Source: Cladorhizidae sp. MBARI D1340-BT2
Taxonomy: Eukaryota > Porifera > Demospongiae > Poecilosclerida > Cladorhizidae
Length of the DNA stretch: 64,000 nt
Reading direction: 5' to 3'
NCBI GenBank assembly: GCA_028752905.1
Contig: JAQNBH010000003.1
Coordinates: 31,366,722 to 31,430,721, forward strand
Positions within the stretch are counted from its first letter, which is position 1; every line of letters begins with the position of its first letter. A model generated the notes under the pieces. The model did no database searches. It saw nothing but the letters and a program-made list of their open reading frames with translations, and was not told where the DNA came from. Shown here piece by piece: positions 29,201 to 43,400 of this stretch. The translations under genes and the position numbers were made by a program.

Positions 29201-31439
29201 AGGCTAGAGCACCTAGTCATTATTCTTGATGAAGGCTAGAGCATCAAGTCATTATTCCTGATGAAGGCTAGAGCATCTAGTCATTATTCCTGATGAATGC
29301 TATAGCATCTAGTCATTATTCCTGATGAAGGCTAGAGCATCTAGTCGTTATTCCTGATGAAGGCTAGAACATCTAGTCATTATTCCTGATGAGACTAGAG
29401 CATCTAGTCATTATTCCTGATAGTCATTATTCCTAATGAAGGCTGGAGCATCTATTCATTATTCCTGATGAAAGTCAGAGCATCTAGTCATTATTCATTG
29501 ATGAAGGCTAGAGCATCTAGTCATTATTCCTGATGAAGGTCAGAGCATCTAGTCATTATTTCTGATGAAGGCTAGAGCATCTAGTCATTATTAGAGAATC
29601 TAGTCATTATTCCTGATGAAGACTAGAGCATCTAGTCATTATTCCTGATGAAGGCTAGAGCATCTAGTCGTTATTCCTATGACTAGAGCATCTAGTCATT
29701 ATTCCTGATAGTCATTATTCATAATGAAGGCTGGAGCATCTATTCATTATTCCTGATGAAAGTCAGAGCTTCTAGTCTCATTATTCATTGATGAAGGCTA
29801 GAGCATCTAGTCATTATTCCTGATGAAGGTCAGAGCATCTAGTCATTATTCCTGATGAAGGCTAGAGCATCTAGTCATTATTCCTGATGAAGGCTAGAGC
29901 ATCTAGTCATTATTCCTGATGAAGGCTAGAGCATCTAGTCATTATCCTGATGAAGGCCACAGCATCTAGTCATTATTCCTGATGAAGGCTAGAGCACCTA
30001 GTCATTATTCCTGATGAAGGCTAGAACACCTAGTCATTATTCCTGATTATGGCTAGAGCATCTAGTCATTATTGGTGATGAAGGCTAGAGCATCTAGTCA
30101 TTATTCCTGATGAAGGCTAGAACAACTAGTCATTATTCCTGATGAAGGCTAGAGCATCTAGTCATTATTCCTGATGAAGGCTAGAGCATCTAGTCATTAT
30201 TCCTGATGAAGGCTATAGCATCTAGTCATTATTCCTGATGAAGGCTAGAGCATCTAGTCGTTATTCCTGATGAAGGCTAGAACATCTAGTCATTATTCCT
30301 GATGAGACTAGAGCATCTAGTCATTATTCCTGATAGTCATTATTCCTAATGAAGGCTGGAGCATCTATTCATTATTCCTGATGAAAGTCAGAGCATCTAG
30401 TCATTATTCATTGATGAAAGCTAGAGCATCTAGTCATTATTCCTGATGAAGGTCAGAGCATCTAGTCATTATTCCTGATGAAGGCTAGAGCATCTAGTCA
30501 TTATTAGAGCATCTAGTCATTATTCCTGATGAAGACTAGAGCATCTAGTCTTTATTCCTGGTGAAGGCTAGAGCATCTAGTCATTATTCCTGATGAAGGC
30601 TAGAGCATCTAGTCATTATTCCTGATGAAGCTATAGCACCTTCATTATTCCTGATGAAGGCTGGAGCATCTAGTCAATATTCCTGATGATGGCTAGAGCA
30701 TCTAGTCATTAGTCCTGATGAAGGCTAGAGCATCTAGTCATTATTCCTGATGAAGGTTAGGGCATCTAGTCATTATTCATGATAAAGGCTAGAGCATCAA
30801 GTCATTATTCCTGATGAAGGCTAGAGCATCTAGTCATTATTCCTGATAAAGGCTAGAGCATCTAGTCATTATTCCTGATGAATGATAGAGCATCTAGTCA
30901 TTATTCCTGATGAAGGCTAGATCATCTAGTCATTATTGCTGGAGCATCTAGTCATTATTCCTGATGAAGGCTAGAGCATCTAGTAATTATTCCTGATGAA
31001 GGCTATAGTCATTATTCCTGATGAAGGCTAGAGCATCTAGTCATTATTCCTGGAGCATCTTGTCATTATTCCTGATGAAGGCTAGAGCATCTAGTCATTA
31101 TTCCTGATGAAGGCTAGAGCATCTAGTCATTATTCCTGATGAAGGCTAGAGCATCTAGTCATTATCCTGATGAAGGCCACAGCATCTAGTCATTATTACT
31201 GATGAAGGCTAGAGCACCTAGTCATTATTCCTGATGAAGGCTAGAACACCTAGTCATTATTCCTGATGAAGGCTAGAGCATCTAGTCATTATTGCTGATG
31301 AAGGCTAGAGCATCTAGTCATAATTCCTGATGAAGGCTAGAGCACCTAGTCATTATTGCTGATGAAGGCTAGAGCATCTAGTCATTATTCCTGATGAAGG
31401 CTAGAGCATCTAGTCATTATTCCTGATGAAGGCTAGAGC

Positions 31440-34400
31440 ATCTAGTCATTATTCCTGATAGTCATTATTCGAAGGCTGTAGCATCTATTCATTATTCCTG
31501 ATGAAAGTCAGAGCATCTAGTCTGATTATTCATTGATGAAGGCTAGAGCATCTAGTCATTATTCCTGATGAAGTTCAGAGCATCTAGTCATTATTCCTGA
31601 TGTAGGCTAGAGCATCTAGTCATTATTCCTGATGAAGGCTAGAGCATCTTGTCATTATTCCTGATGAAGGCTAGAGCATCTAGTCATTATCCTGATGAAG
31701 GCCACAGCATCTAGTCATTATTCCTGATGAAGGCTAGAGCACCTAGTCATTATTCCTGATGAAGGCTAGAACACCTAGTCATTATTCCTGATTAAGGCTA
31801 GAGCATCTAGTCATTATTGCTGATGAAGGCTAGAGCATCTAGTCATTATTCCTGATGAAGGCTAGAGCACCTAGTCATTATTCCTGATGAAGGCTAGAGC
31901 ATTTAGTCATTATTCATGATGAAGGCTAGAGCATCTAGTCATTATTCCTGATGAAGGCTATAGCATCTAGTCATTATTCCTGATGAAGGCTAGAGCATCT
32001 AGTCGTTATTCCTGATGAAGGCTAGAACATCTAGTCATTATTCCTGATGAGACTAGAGCATCTAGTCATTATTCCTAATGAAGGCCGGAGCATCTATTCA
32101 TTATTCCTGATGAAAGTCAGAGCATCTAGTCATTATTCATTGATGAAGGCTAGAGCATCTAGTCATTATTCCTGATGAAGGTCAGAGCATCTAGTCATTA
32201 TTCCTGATGAAGGCTAGAGCATCTAGTCATTATTAGAGCATCTAGTCATTATTCCTGATGAAGACTAGAGCATCTAGTCATTATTCCTGGTAAAGGCTAG
32301 AGCATCTAGTCATTATTCCTGATGAAAGTCAGAGCATCTAGTCTCATTATTCATTGATGAAGGCTAGAGCATCTAGTCATTATTCCTGATGAAGGTCAGA
32401 GCATCTAGTCATTATTCCTGATGAAGGCTAGAGCATCTAGTCATTATCCTGATGAAGGCCACAACATCTAGTCATTATTCCTGATGAAGGCTAGAGCACC
32501 TAGTCATTATTCCTGATGAAGGCTAGAACACCTAGTCATTATTCCTGATTAAGGCTAGAGCATCTAGTCATTATTGCTGATGAAGACTAGAGCATCTAGT
32601 CATTATTCCTGATGAAGGCTAGAACAACTAGTCATTATTCCTGATGAAGACTAGAGCATCTAGTCATTATTCCTGATGAAGGCTAGAGCATCTAGTCATT
32701 ATTCCTGATGAAGGCTATAGCATCTAGTCATTATTCCTGATGAAGGCTAGAGCATCTAGTCGTTATTCCTGATGAAGGCTAGAACATCTAGTCATTATTC
32801 CTGATGAGACTAGAGCATCTAGTCATTATTCCTGATAGTCATTATTCCTAATGAAGGCTGGAGCATCTATTCATTATTCCTGATGAAAGTCAGAGCATCT
32901 AGTCATTATTCATTGATGAAAGCTAGAGCATCTAGTCATTATTCCTGATGAAGGTCAGAGCATCTAGTCATTATTCCTGATGAAGGCTAGAGCATCTAGT
33001 CATTATTAGAGCATCTAGTCATTATTCCTGATGAAGACTAGAGCATCTAGTCATTATTCCTGGTGAAGGCTAGAGCATCTAGTCATTATTCCTGATGAAG
33101 GCTAGAGCATCTAGTCATTATTCCTGATGAAGCTATAGCACCTAGTCATTATTCCTGATGAAGGCTGGAGCATCTAGTCAATATTCCTGATGATGGCTAG
33201 AGCATCTAGTCAATATTCCTGATGATGGCTAGAGCATCTAGTCATTAGTCCTGATGAAGGCTAGAGCACCTAGTCATTATTCCTGATGAAGGCTAGAACA
33301 CCTAGTCATTATTCCTGATTAAGGCTAGAGCATCTAGTAATTATTGCTGATGAAGGCTAGAGCATCTAGTCATTATTCCTGATGAAGGCTAGAACAACTA
33401 GTCATTATTCCTGATGAAGGCTAGAGCATCTAGTCATTATTCCTGATGAAGGCTAGAGCATCTAGTCATTATCCTGATGAAGGCCACAGCATCTAGTCAT
33501 TATTCCTGATGAAGGCTAGAGCACCTAGTCATTATTCCTGATGAAGGCTAGAACACCTAGTCATTATTGCTGATGAAGGCTAGAGCATCTAGTCATTATT
33601 GCTGATGAAGGCTAGAGCATCTAGTCATTATTCCTGATGAAGGATAGAGCACCTAGTCATTATTCCTGATGAATGCTAGAGCATCTAGTCATTATTCCTG
33701 ATGAAGGCTGAAGCATCTAGTCATTATTCCTGATTAAGGTCAGAGCATCTAGTCATTATTCCTGATGAAGGCTAGAGCATCTAGTCATTATCCTGATGAA
33801 GGCCACAGCATCTAGTCATTATTCCTGATGAAGGCTAGAGCACCTAGTCATTATTCCTGATGAAGGCTAGAACACCTAGTCATTATTTCTGATTAAGGCT
33901 AGAGCATCTAGTCATTATTGCTGATGAAGGCTAGAGCATCTAGTCATTATTCCTGATGAAGGCTAGAGCACCTAGTCATTATTCCTGATGAAGGCTAGAG
34001 CATCTAGTCATTATTCCTGATGAAGGCTAGAGCATCTAGTCATTATTCCTGATGAAGGCTATAGCATCTAGTCATTATTCCTGATGAAGGCTCGAGCATC
34101 TAGTCGTTATTCCTGATGAAGGCTAGAACATCTAGTCATTATTCCTGATGAGACTAGAGCATCTAGTCATTATTCCTGATAGTCATTATTCCTAATGAAG
34201 GCTGGAGCATCTATTCATTATTCCTGATGAAAGTCAGAGCATCTAGTCATTATTCATTGATGAAGGCTAGAGCATCTAGTCATCATTCCTGATGAAGGTC
34301 AGAGCCTCTAGTCATTATTCCTGATGAAGGCAAGAGCATCTAGTCATTATTACTGATGAAGGCTAGAGCATCTAGTCATTATTCCTGATGAAGACTAGAG

Positions 34401-37400
34401 CATCTAGTCATTATTCCTGGTGAAGGCTAGAGCATCTAGTCATTATTCCTGATGAAGGCTAGAGCATCTAGTCATTATTCCTGATGAAGCTATAGCACCT
34501 AGTCATTATTCCTGATGAAGGCTGGAGCATCTAGTCAATATTCCTGATGATGGCTAGAGCATCTATTCATTAGTCCTGATGAAGACTAGAGCATCTAGTC
34601 ATTATTCCTGATTTCTAGAGCATCTAGTCATTATTCCTGAAAGTTATAATTCCTGATAAAGGCTGGAGCATCTAGTCATTATTCTGATGAAGGCTAGAGC
34701 ATTTAGTCATTATTCCTGATGAAGCTAGAGCATCTAGTCATTATTCCTTGATGAAGGCTAGAGCATTTAGTCATTATTCCTGATGAAGGCTAGAGCATCT
34801 AGTCATTATTCCTGATGAAGGCTAGGGCATATAGTCATTATTCCTGATGAAGGCTAGAGCATCAAGTCATTATTCCTGATGAAGGCTAGAGCATCTAGTC
34901 ATTATTCCTGATAAAGGTTAGAGCATCTAGTCATTATTCCTGATGAAGGATAGAGCATCTAGTCATTATTCCTGATGAAGGCTAGATCATCTAGTCATTA
35001 TGCCTGATGAAGGCTGGAGTATATAGTCAATATTCCTGATGAAGGTCTAGAGAATCTAGTCATTATTCCTAATGAAGGCTAGGCTAGAGCATCTAGTCAT
35101 TATTCCTGATGACTAGAGCATCTAGTCATTATTCCTGATAGTCATTATTCCTGATGAAGGATAGAGCATCTAGTCATTATTCCTAATGAAGGCTAGAGCA
35201 GCTGGTCATTATTCCTTGATGAAGGCTATAGCATCTAGTCATTATTCCTTGATGAAGGCTACAGCCTCTAGTCATTATTCCTGATGAAAGTCAGAGCATC
35301 TAGTCATTATTCAATGATGAAAGCTAGAGCACCTAGTCATTATTCCTGATGAAGGCTATAGCATCTAGTCATTATTCCTGATGAAGGCTAGAGCATCTAG
35401 TCGTTATTCCTGATGAAGGCTAGAACATCTAGTCATTATTCCTGATGATTAGAGCATCTAGTCATTATTCCTGATAGTCATTATTCCTAATGAAGGCTGG
35501 AGCATCTATTCATTATTCCTGATGAAAGTCAGAGCATCTAGACATTATTCATTGATGAAGGCTAGAGCATCTAGTCATTATTCCTGATGAAGGTCAGAGC
35601 ATCTAGTCATTATTCCTGATGAAGGCTAGAGCATCTAGTCATTATTCCTTATGAAGGCTAGAGCATCTAGTCATTATTCTTGATGAAGACTAGAGCATCT
35701 AGTCATTATTCCTGTTGAAGGCTAGATCATCTAGTCATTATTCCTGATGAAGGCTGGAGCATCTAGTCAATATTCCTGATTATGGCTAGAGGATCTAGTC
35801 ATTAGTCCTGATGAAGGCTAGAGCATATAGTCATTATTCCTGATGACTAGAGCATCTATTCATTATTCCTGAAAGTTATGATTCCTGATAAAGGCTGGAG
35901 CATCAAGTCATTATTCTGATGAAGGCTAGAGCATTTAATCATTATTCCTGATGAAGGCTAGAGCATCTAGTCATTATTCCTTGATGAAGGCTAGAGTATA
36001 TAGTTATTATTCCTTGATGAAGGCTAGAGTATCTAGTCATAATTCCTGATGAAGGTCAGAGAATCTAGTCATTATTCTGATGAAGGCTAGAGCATTTAGT
36101 CATTATTCCTGATGAAGGCTAGAGCATCTAGTCATTATTCCTGATGAAGGCTAGAGCATCTAGTCATTATTCCTGATGAAGGCTAGAGCATCTAGTCATT
36201 ATTCCGTGATGAAGGCTAGAGCATCTTGTTATTATTCCTGGATGAAGGCTAGAGAATCTAGTCATTATTCCTGATGAAGGCTAGAGCATGTAGTCATTAT
36301 TCCTGATGAACGCTAGAGCATTTAGTCATTATTCCTGATGAAGGCTAGAGCATCTTCATTATTCCTGATGAAGGCTAGAACATCTAGTTATTATACCTTG
36401 ATGAATGCTAGAGCATCTAGTCATTATTCCTGATGAAGGTCAGAGAATCTAGTCATTATTCCTGATGAAGGCTAGAGCACCTAGTCATTATTTATGATGA
36501 AGGCTGGAGCATATAGTCAATATTCCTGATGAAGGCTAGAGCATCTAGTCATTATTCCTGATGAAGGCTAGAGCATCTACTCATTATTCATGATGAAGGC
36601 TAGAGCATCTATTCATTATTCCTGGTGAAGGCTATATAGAGCATCTAGTCATTATTCCTGGTGAAGGCTAGAGCATCTAGTCATTATTCCTGATGAAGGC
36701 TAGAGCATCTAGTCATTATTCCTGATGAAGGCTAGAGCATCTAGTCATTATTCCTGATGAAGGCTAGAGCATCTAGTTATTATCCTGATGAAGGCCACAG
36801 CATCTAGTCATTATTCCTGATGAAGGCTAGAGCACCTAGTCATTATTCCTGATGAAGGCTAGAACACCTAGTCATTATTCCTGATGAAGGCTAGAGCATC
36901 TAGTCATTATTGCTGATGAAGGCTAGAGCATCTAGTAATTATTCCTGATGAAGGCTAGAGCACCTAGTCATTATTGCTGATGAAGGCTAGAGCATCTAGT
37001 CATTATTCCTGATGAAGGCAAGAGCATCTAGTCATTATTCCTGATGAAGGCTACAGCATCTAGTCATTATTCCTGATGAAGGCTAGAGCATCTAGTCGTT
37101 ATTCCTGATGACTAGAGCATCTAGTCATTATTCCTGATAGTCATTATTCCTAATGAAGGCTGGAGCATCTATTCATTATTCCTGATGAAAGTCAGAGCAT
37201 CTAGTCTCATTATTCATTGATGAAGGCTAGAGCATCTAGTCATTATTCCTGATGAAGGTCAGAGCATCTAGTCATTATTCCTGATGAAGGCTAGAGCATC
37301 TAGTCATTATTCCTGATGAAGGCTAGAGCATCTAGTCATTATTCCTGATGAAGGCTAGAGCATCTAGTCATTATTCTGATGAAAGCAACAGCATCTAGTC

Positions 37401-40400
37401 ATTATTCCTGATGAAGGATAGAGCACCTAGTCATTATTCCTGATGAAGGCTAGAACACCTAGTCATTATTCCTGATTAAGGCTAGAGCATCTAGTCATTA
37501 TTGCTGATGAAGGCTAGAGCATCTAGTCATTATTCCTGATGAAGGCTAGAGCACCTAGTCATTATTCTTGATGAAGGCTTGAGCATCAAGTCATTATTCC
37601 TGATGAAGGCTAGAGCATCTAGTCATTATTCCTGATGAAGGCTATAGCATCTAGTCATTATTCCTGATGAAGGCTAGAGCATCTAGTCGTTATTCCTGAT
37701 GACGGCTAGAACATCTAGTCATTATTCCTGATGAGACTAGAGCATCTAGTCATTATTCCTGATAGTCATTATTCCTAATGAAGGCTGGAGCATCTATTCA
37801 TTATTCCTGATGAAAGTCAGAGCATCTAGTCATTATTCATTGATGAAGGCTAGAGCATCTAGTCATTATTCCTGATGAAGGTCAGAGCATCTAGTCATTA
37901 TTTCTGATGAAGGCTAGAGCATCTAGTCATTATTAGAGAATCTAGTCATTATTCCTGATGAAGACTAGAGCATCTAGTCATTATTCCTGATGAAGGCTAG
38001 AGCATCTAGTCGTTATTCCTGATGACTAGAGCATCTAGTCATTATTCCTGATAGTCATTATTCCTAATGAAGGCTGGAGCATCTATTCATTATTCCTGAT
38101 GAAAGTCAGAGCATCTAGTCTCATTATTCATTGATGAAGGCTAGAGCATCTAGTCATTATTCCTGATGAAGGTCAGAGCATCTAGTCATTATTCCTAATG
38201 AAGGCTAGAGCATCTAGTCATTATTCCTGATGAAGGCTAGAGCATCTAGTCATTATTCCTGATGAAGGCTAGAGCATCTAGTCATTATCCTGATGAAGGC
38301 TAGAGCATCTAGTCATTATTCCTGATGAAGGCTAGAGCATCTAGTCATTATTCATGATGAAGGCTAGAGCATCTAGTCATTATTCCTTATGAAGGCTAGA
38401 GCATCTAGTCATTATTACTAATGAAGCTATAGCACCTAGTCATTATTTCTGATGAAGGCTGGAGCATCTAGTCAATATTCCTGATTATGGCTAGAGGATC
38501 TAGTCATTAGTCCTGATGAAGGCTAGAGCATATAGTCATTATTCCTGATGACTAGAGCATCTATTCATTATTCCTGAAAGTTATGATTCCTGATAAAGGC
38601 TGGAGCATCTAGTCATTATTCTGATGAAGGCTAGAGCATTTAATCATTATTCCTGATGAAGGCTAGAGCATCTAGTCATTATTCCTGATGAAGGCTAGAG
38701 CATCTAGTCATTATTCCTGATGAAGGTCAGAGAATCTAGTCATTATTCTGATGAAGGCTAGAGCATTTAGTCATTATTCCTGATGAAGGCTAGAGCATCT
38801 AGTCATTATTCCTGATGAAGGCTAGAGCATCTAGTCATTATTCCTGATGAAGGCTAGAGCATCTAGTCATTATTCCGTGATGAAGGCTAGAGCATCTTGT
38901 TATTATTCCTGGATGAAGGCTAGAGAATCTAGTCATTATTCCTGATGAAGGCTAGAGCATGTAGTCATTATTCCTGATGAACGCTAGAGCATTTAGTCAT
39001 TATTCCTGATGAAGGCTAGAGCATCTTCATTATTCCTGATGAAGGCTAGAGCATCTAGTTATTATTCCTTGATGAATGCTAGAGCATCTAGTCATTATTC
39101 CTGATGAAGGTCAGAGAATCTAGTCATTATTCCTGATGAAGGCTAGAGCACCTAGTCATTATTTATGATGAAGGCTGGAGCATATAGTCAATATTCCTGA
39201 TGAAGGCTAGAGCATCTAGTCATTATTCCTGATGAAGGCTAGAGCATCTACTCATTATTCATGATGAAGGCTAGAGCATCTATTCATTATTCCTGGTGAA
39301 GGCTATATAGAGCATCTAGTCATTATTCCTGGTGAAGGCTAGAGCATCTAGTCATTATTCCTGATGAAGGCTAGAGCATCTAGTCATTATTCCTGATGAA
39401 GGCTAGAGCATCTAGTCATTATTCCTGATGAAGGCTAGATCATCTAGTTATTATCCTGATGAAGGCCACAGCATCTAGTCATTATTCCTGATGAAGGCTA
39501 GAGCACCTAGTCATTATTCCTGATGAAGGCTAGAACACCTAGTCATTATTCCTGATGAAGGCTAGAGCATCTAGTCATTATTCCTGATGAAGGCTAGAGC
39601 ATCTAGTCATTATTCCTGATGAAGGCTACAGCATCTAGTCGTTATTCCTGATGACTAGAGCATCTAGTCATTATTCCTGATAGTCATTATTCCTAATGAA
39701 GGCTGGAGCATCTATTCATTATTCCTGATGAAAGTCAGAGCATCTAGTCTCATTATTCATTGATGAAGGCTAGAGCATCTAGTCATTATTCCTGATGAAG
39801 GTCAGAGCATCTAGTCATTATTCCTGATGAAGGCTAGAGCATCTAGTCATTATTCCTGATGAAGGCTAGAGCATCTAGTCATTATTCCTGATGAAGGCTA
39901 GAGCATCTAGTCATTATCCTGATGAAAGCCACAGCATCTAGTCATTATTCCTGATGAAGGATAGAGCACCTAGTCATTATTCCTGATGAAGGCTAGAACA
40001 CCTAGTCATTATTCCTGATTAAGGCTAGAGCATCTAGTCATTATTGCTGATGAAGGCTAGAGCATCTAGTCATTATTCCTGATGAAGGCTAGAGCACCTA
40101 ATCATTATTCTTGATGAAGGCTATAGCATCAAGTCATTATTCCTGATGAAGGCTAGAGCATCTAGTCATTATTCCTGATGAAGGCTATAGCATCTAGTCA
40201 TTATTCCTGATGAAGGCTAGAGCATCTAGTCGTTATTCCTGATGAAGGCTAGAACATCTAGTCATTATTCCTGATGAGACTAGAGCATCTAGTCATTATT
40301 CCTGATAGTCATTATTCCTAATGAAGGCTGGAGCATCTATTCATTATTCCTGATGAAAGTCAGAGCATCTAGTCATTATTCATTGATGAAGGCTAGAGCA

Positions 40401-43400
40401 TCTAGTCATTATTCCTGATGAAGGACAGAGCATCTAGTCATTATTTCTGATGAAGGCTAGAGCATCTAGTCATTATTAGAGAATCTAGTCATTATTCCTG
40501 ATGAAGACTAGAGCATCTAGTCATTATACCTGATGAAGGCTAGAGCATCTAGTCGTTATTCCTGATGACTAGAGCATCTAGTCATTATTCCTGATAGTCA
40601 TTATTCCTAATGAAGGCTGGAGCATCTATTCATTATTCCTGATGAAAGTCAGAGCATCTAGTCTCATTATTCATTGATGAAGGCTAGAGCATCTAGTCAT
40701 TATTCCTGATGAAGGTCAGAGCATCTATTCATTATTCCTGATGAAGGCTAGAGCATCTATTCATTATTCCTGATGAAGGCTAGAGCATCTAGTCATTATT
40801 CCTGATGAAGGCTAGAGCATCTAGTCATTATCCTGATGAAGGCCACAGCATCTAGTCATTATTCCTGATGAAGGCTAGAGCACCTAGTCATTATTCCTGA
40901 TGAAGGCTAGAACACCTAGTCATTATTCCTGATTATGGCTAGAGCATCTAGTCATTATTGCTGATGAAGGCTAGAGCATCTAGTCATTATTCCTGATGAA
41001 GGCTAGAACAACTAGTCATTATTCCTGATGAAGGCTAGAGCATCTAGTCATTATTCCTGATGAAGGCTAGAGCATCTAGTCATTATTCCTGATGAAGGCT
41101 ATAGCATCTAGTCATTATTCCTGATGAAGGCTAGAGCATCTAGTCGTTATTCCTGATGAAGGCTAGAACATCTAGTCATTATTCCTGATGAGACTAGAGC
41201 ATCTAGTCATTATTCCTGATAGTCATTATTAATGAAGGCTGGAGCATCTATTCATTATTCCTGATGAAAGTCAGAGCATCTAGTCATTATTCATTGATGA
41301 AAGCTAGAGCATCTAGTCATTATTCCTGATGAAGGTCAGAGCATCTAGTCATTATTCCTGATGAAGGCTAGAGCATCTAGTCATTATTAGAGCATCTAGT
41401 CATTATTCCTGATGAAGACTAGAGCATCTAGTCATTATTCCTGGTGAAGGCTAGAGCATCTAGTCATTATTCCTGATGAAGGCTAGAGCATCTAGTCATT
41501 ATTCCTGATGAAGTTATAGCACCTAGTCATTATTCCTGATGAAGGCTGGAGCATCTAGTCAATATTCCTGATGATGGCTAGAGCATCTAGTCATTAGTCC
41601 TGATGAAGGCTAGAGCATCTAGTCATTATTCCTGATGAAGGCTAGACCACCTAGTCATTATTTATGATGAAGGCTGGAGCATATAGTCAATATTCCTGAT
41701 GAAGACTAGAGCATCTAGTCATTATTCCTGATGAAGGCTATAGCATCTAGTCATTATTCCTGATGAAGGCTAGGGCATCTAGTCATTATTCCTGATAAAG
41801 GCTAGAGCATCAAGTCATTATTCCTGATGAAGGCTAGAGCATCTAGTCATTATTCCTGATAAAGGCTAGAGCATCTAGTCATTATTCCTGATGAATGATA
41901 GAGCATCTAGTCATTATTCCTGATGAAGGCTAGATCATCTAGTCATTATTGCTGGAGCATCTAGTCATTATTCCTGATGAAGGCTAGAGCATCTAGTAAT
42001 TATTCCTGATGAAGGCTATAGTCATTATTCCTGATGAAGGCTAGAGCATCTAGTCATTATTCCTGGAGAATCTTGTCATTATTCCTGATGAAGGCTAGAG
42101 CATCTAGTCATTATTCCTGATGAAGGCTAGAGCATCTAGTCATTATTCCTGATGAAGGCTAGAGCATCTAGTCATTATCCTGATGAAGGCCACAGCATCT
42201 AGTCATTATTACTGATGAAGGCTAGAGCACCTAGTCATTATTCCTGATGAAGGCTAGAACACCTAGTCATTATTCCTGATGAAGGCTAGAGCATCTAGTC
42301 ATTATTGCTGATGAAGGCTAGAGCATCTAGTCATAATTCCTGATGAAGGCTAGAGCACCTAGTCATTATTGCTGATGAAGGCTAGAGCATCTAGTCATTA
42401 TTCCTGATGAAGGCTAGAGCATCTAGTCATTATTCCTGATGAAGGTTAGAGCATCTAGTCATTATTCCTGATAGTCATTATTCCTAATGAAGGCTGTAGC
42501 ATCTATTCATTATTCCTGATGAAAGTCAGAGCATCTAGTCTGATTATTCATTGATGAAGGCTAGAGCATCTAGTCATTATTCCTGATGAAGTTCAGAGCA
42601 TCTAGTCATTATTCCTGATGTAGGCTAGAGCATCTAGTCATTATTCCTGATGAAGGCTAGAGCATCTTGTCATTATTCCTGATGAAGGCTAGAGCATCTA
42701 GTCATTATCCTGATGAAGGCCACAGCATCTAGTCATTATTCCTGATGAAGGCTAGAGCACCTAGTCATTATTCCTGATGAAGGCTAGAACACCTAGTCAT
42801 TATTCCTGATTAAAGCTAGAGCATCTAGTCATTATTGCTGATGAAGGCTAGAGCATCTAGTCATTATTCCTGATGAAGGCTAGAGCACCTAGTCATTATT
42901 CCTGATGAAGGCTAGAGCATTTAGTCATTATTCATGATGAAGGCTAGAGCATCTAGTCATTATTCCTGATGAAGGCTATAGCATCTAGTCATTATTCCTG
43001 ATGAAGGCTAGAGCATCTAGTCGTTATTCCTGATGAAGGCTAGAACATCTAGTCATTATTCCTGATGAGACTAGAGCATCTAGTCATTATTCCTAATGAA
43101 GGCCGGAGCATCTATTCATTATTCCTGATGAAAGTCAGAGCATCTAGTCATTATTCATTGATGAAGGCTAGAGCATCTAGTCATTATTCCTGATGAAGGT
43201 CAGAGCATCTAGTCATTATTCCTGATGAAGGCTAGAGCATCTAGTCATTATTAGAGCATCTAGTCATTATTCCTGATGAAGACTAGAGCATCTAGTCATT
43301 ATTCCTGGTGAAGGCTAGAGCATCTAGTCATTATTCCTGATGAAAGTCAGAGCATCTAGTCTCATTATTCATTGATGAAGGCTAGAGCATCTAGTCATTA

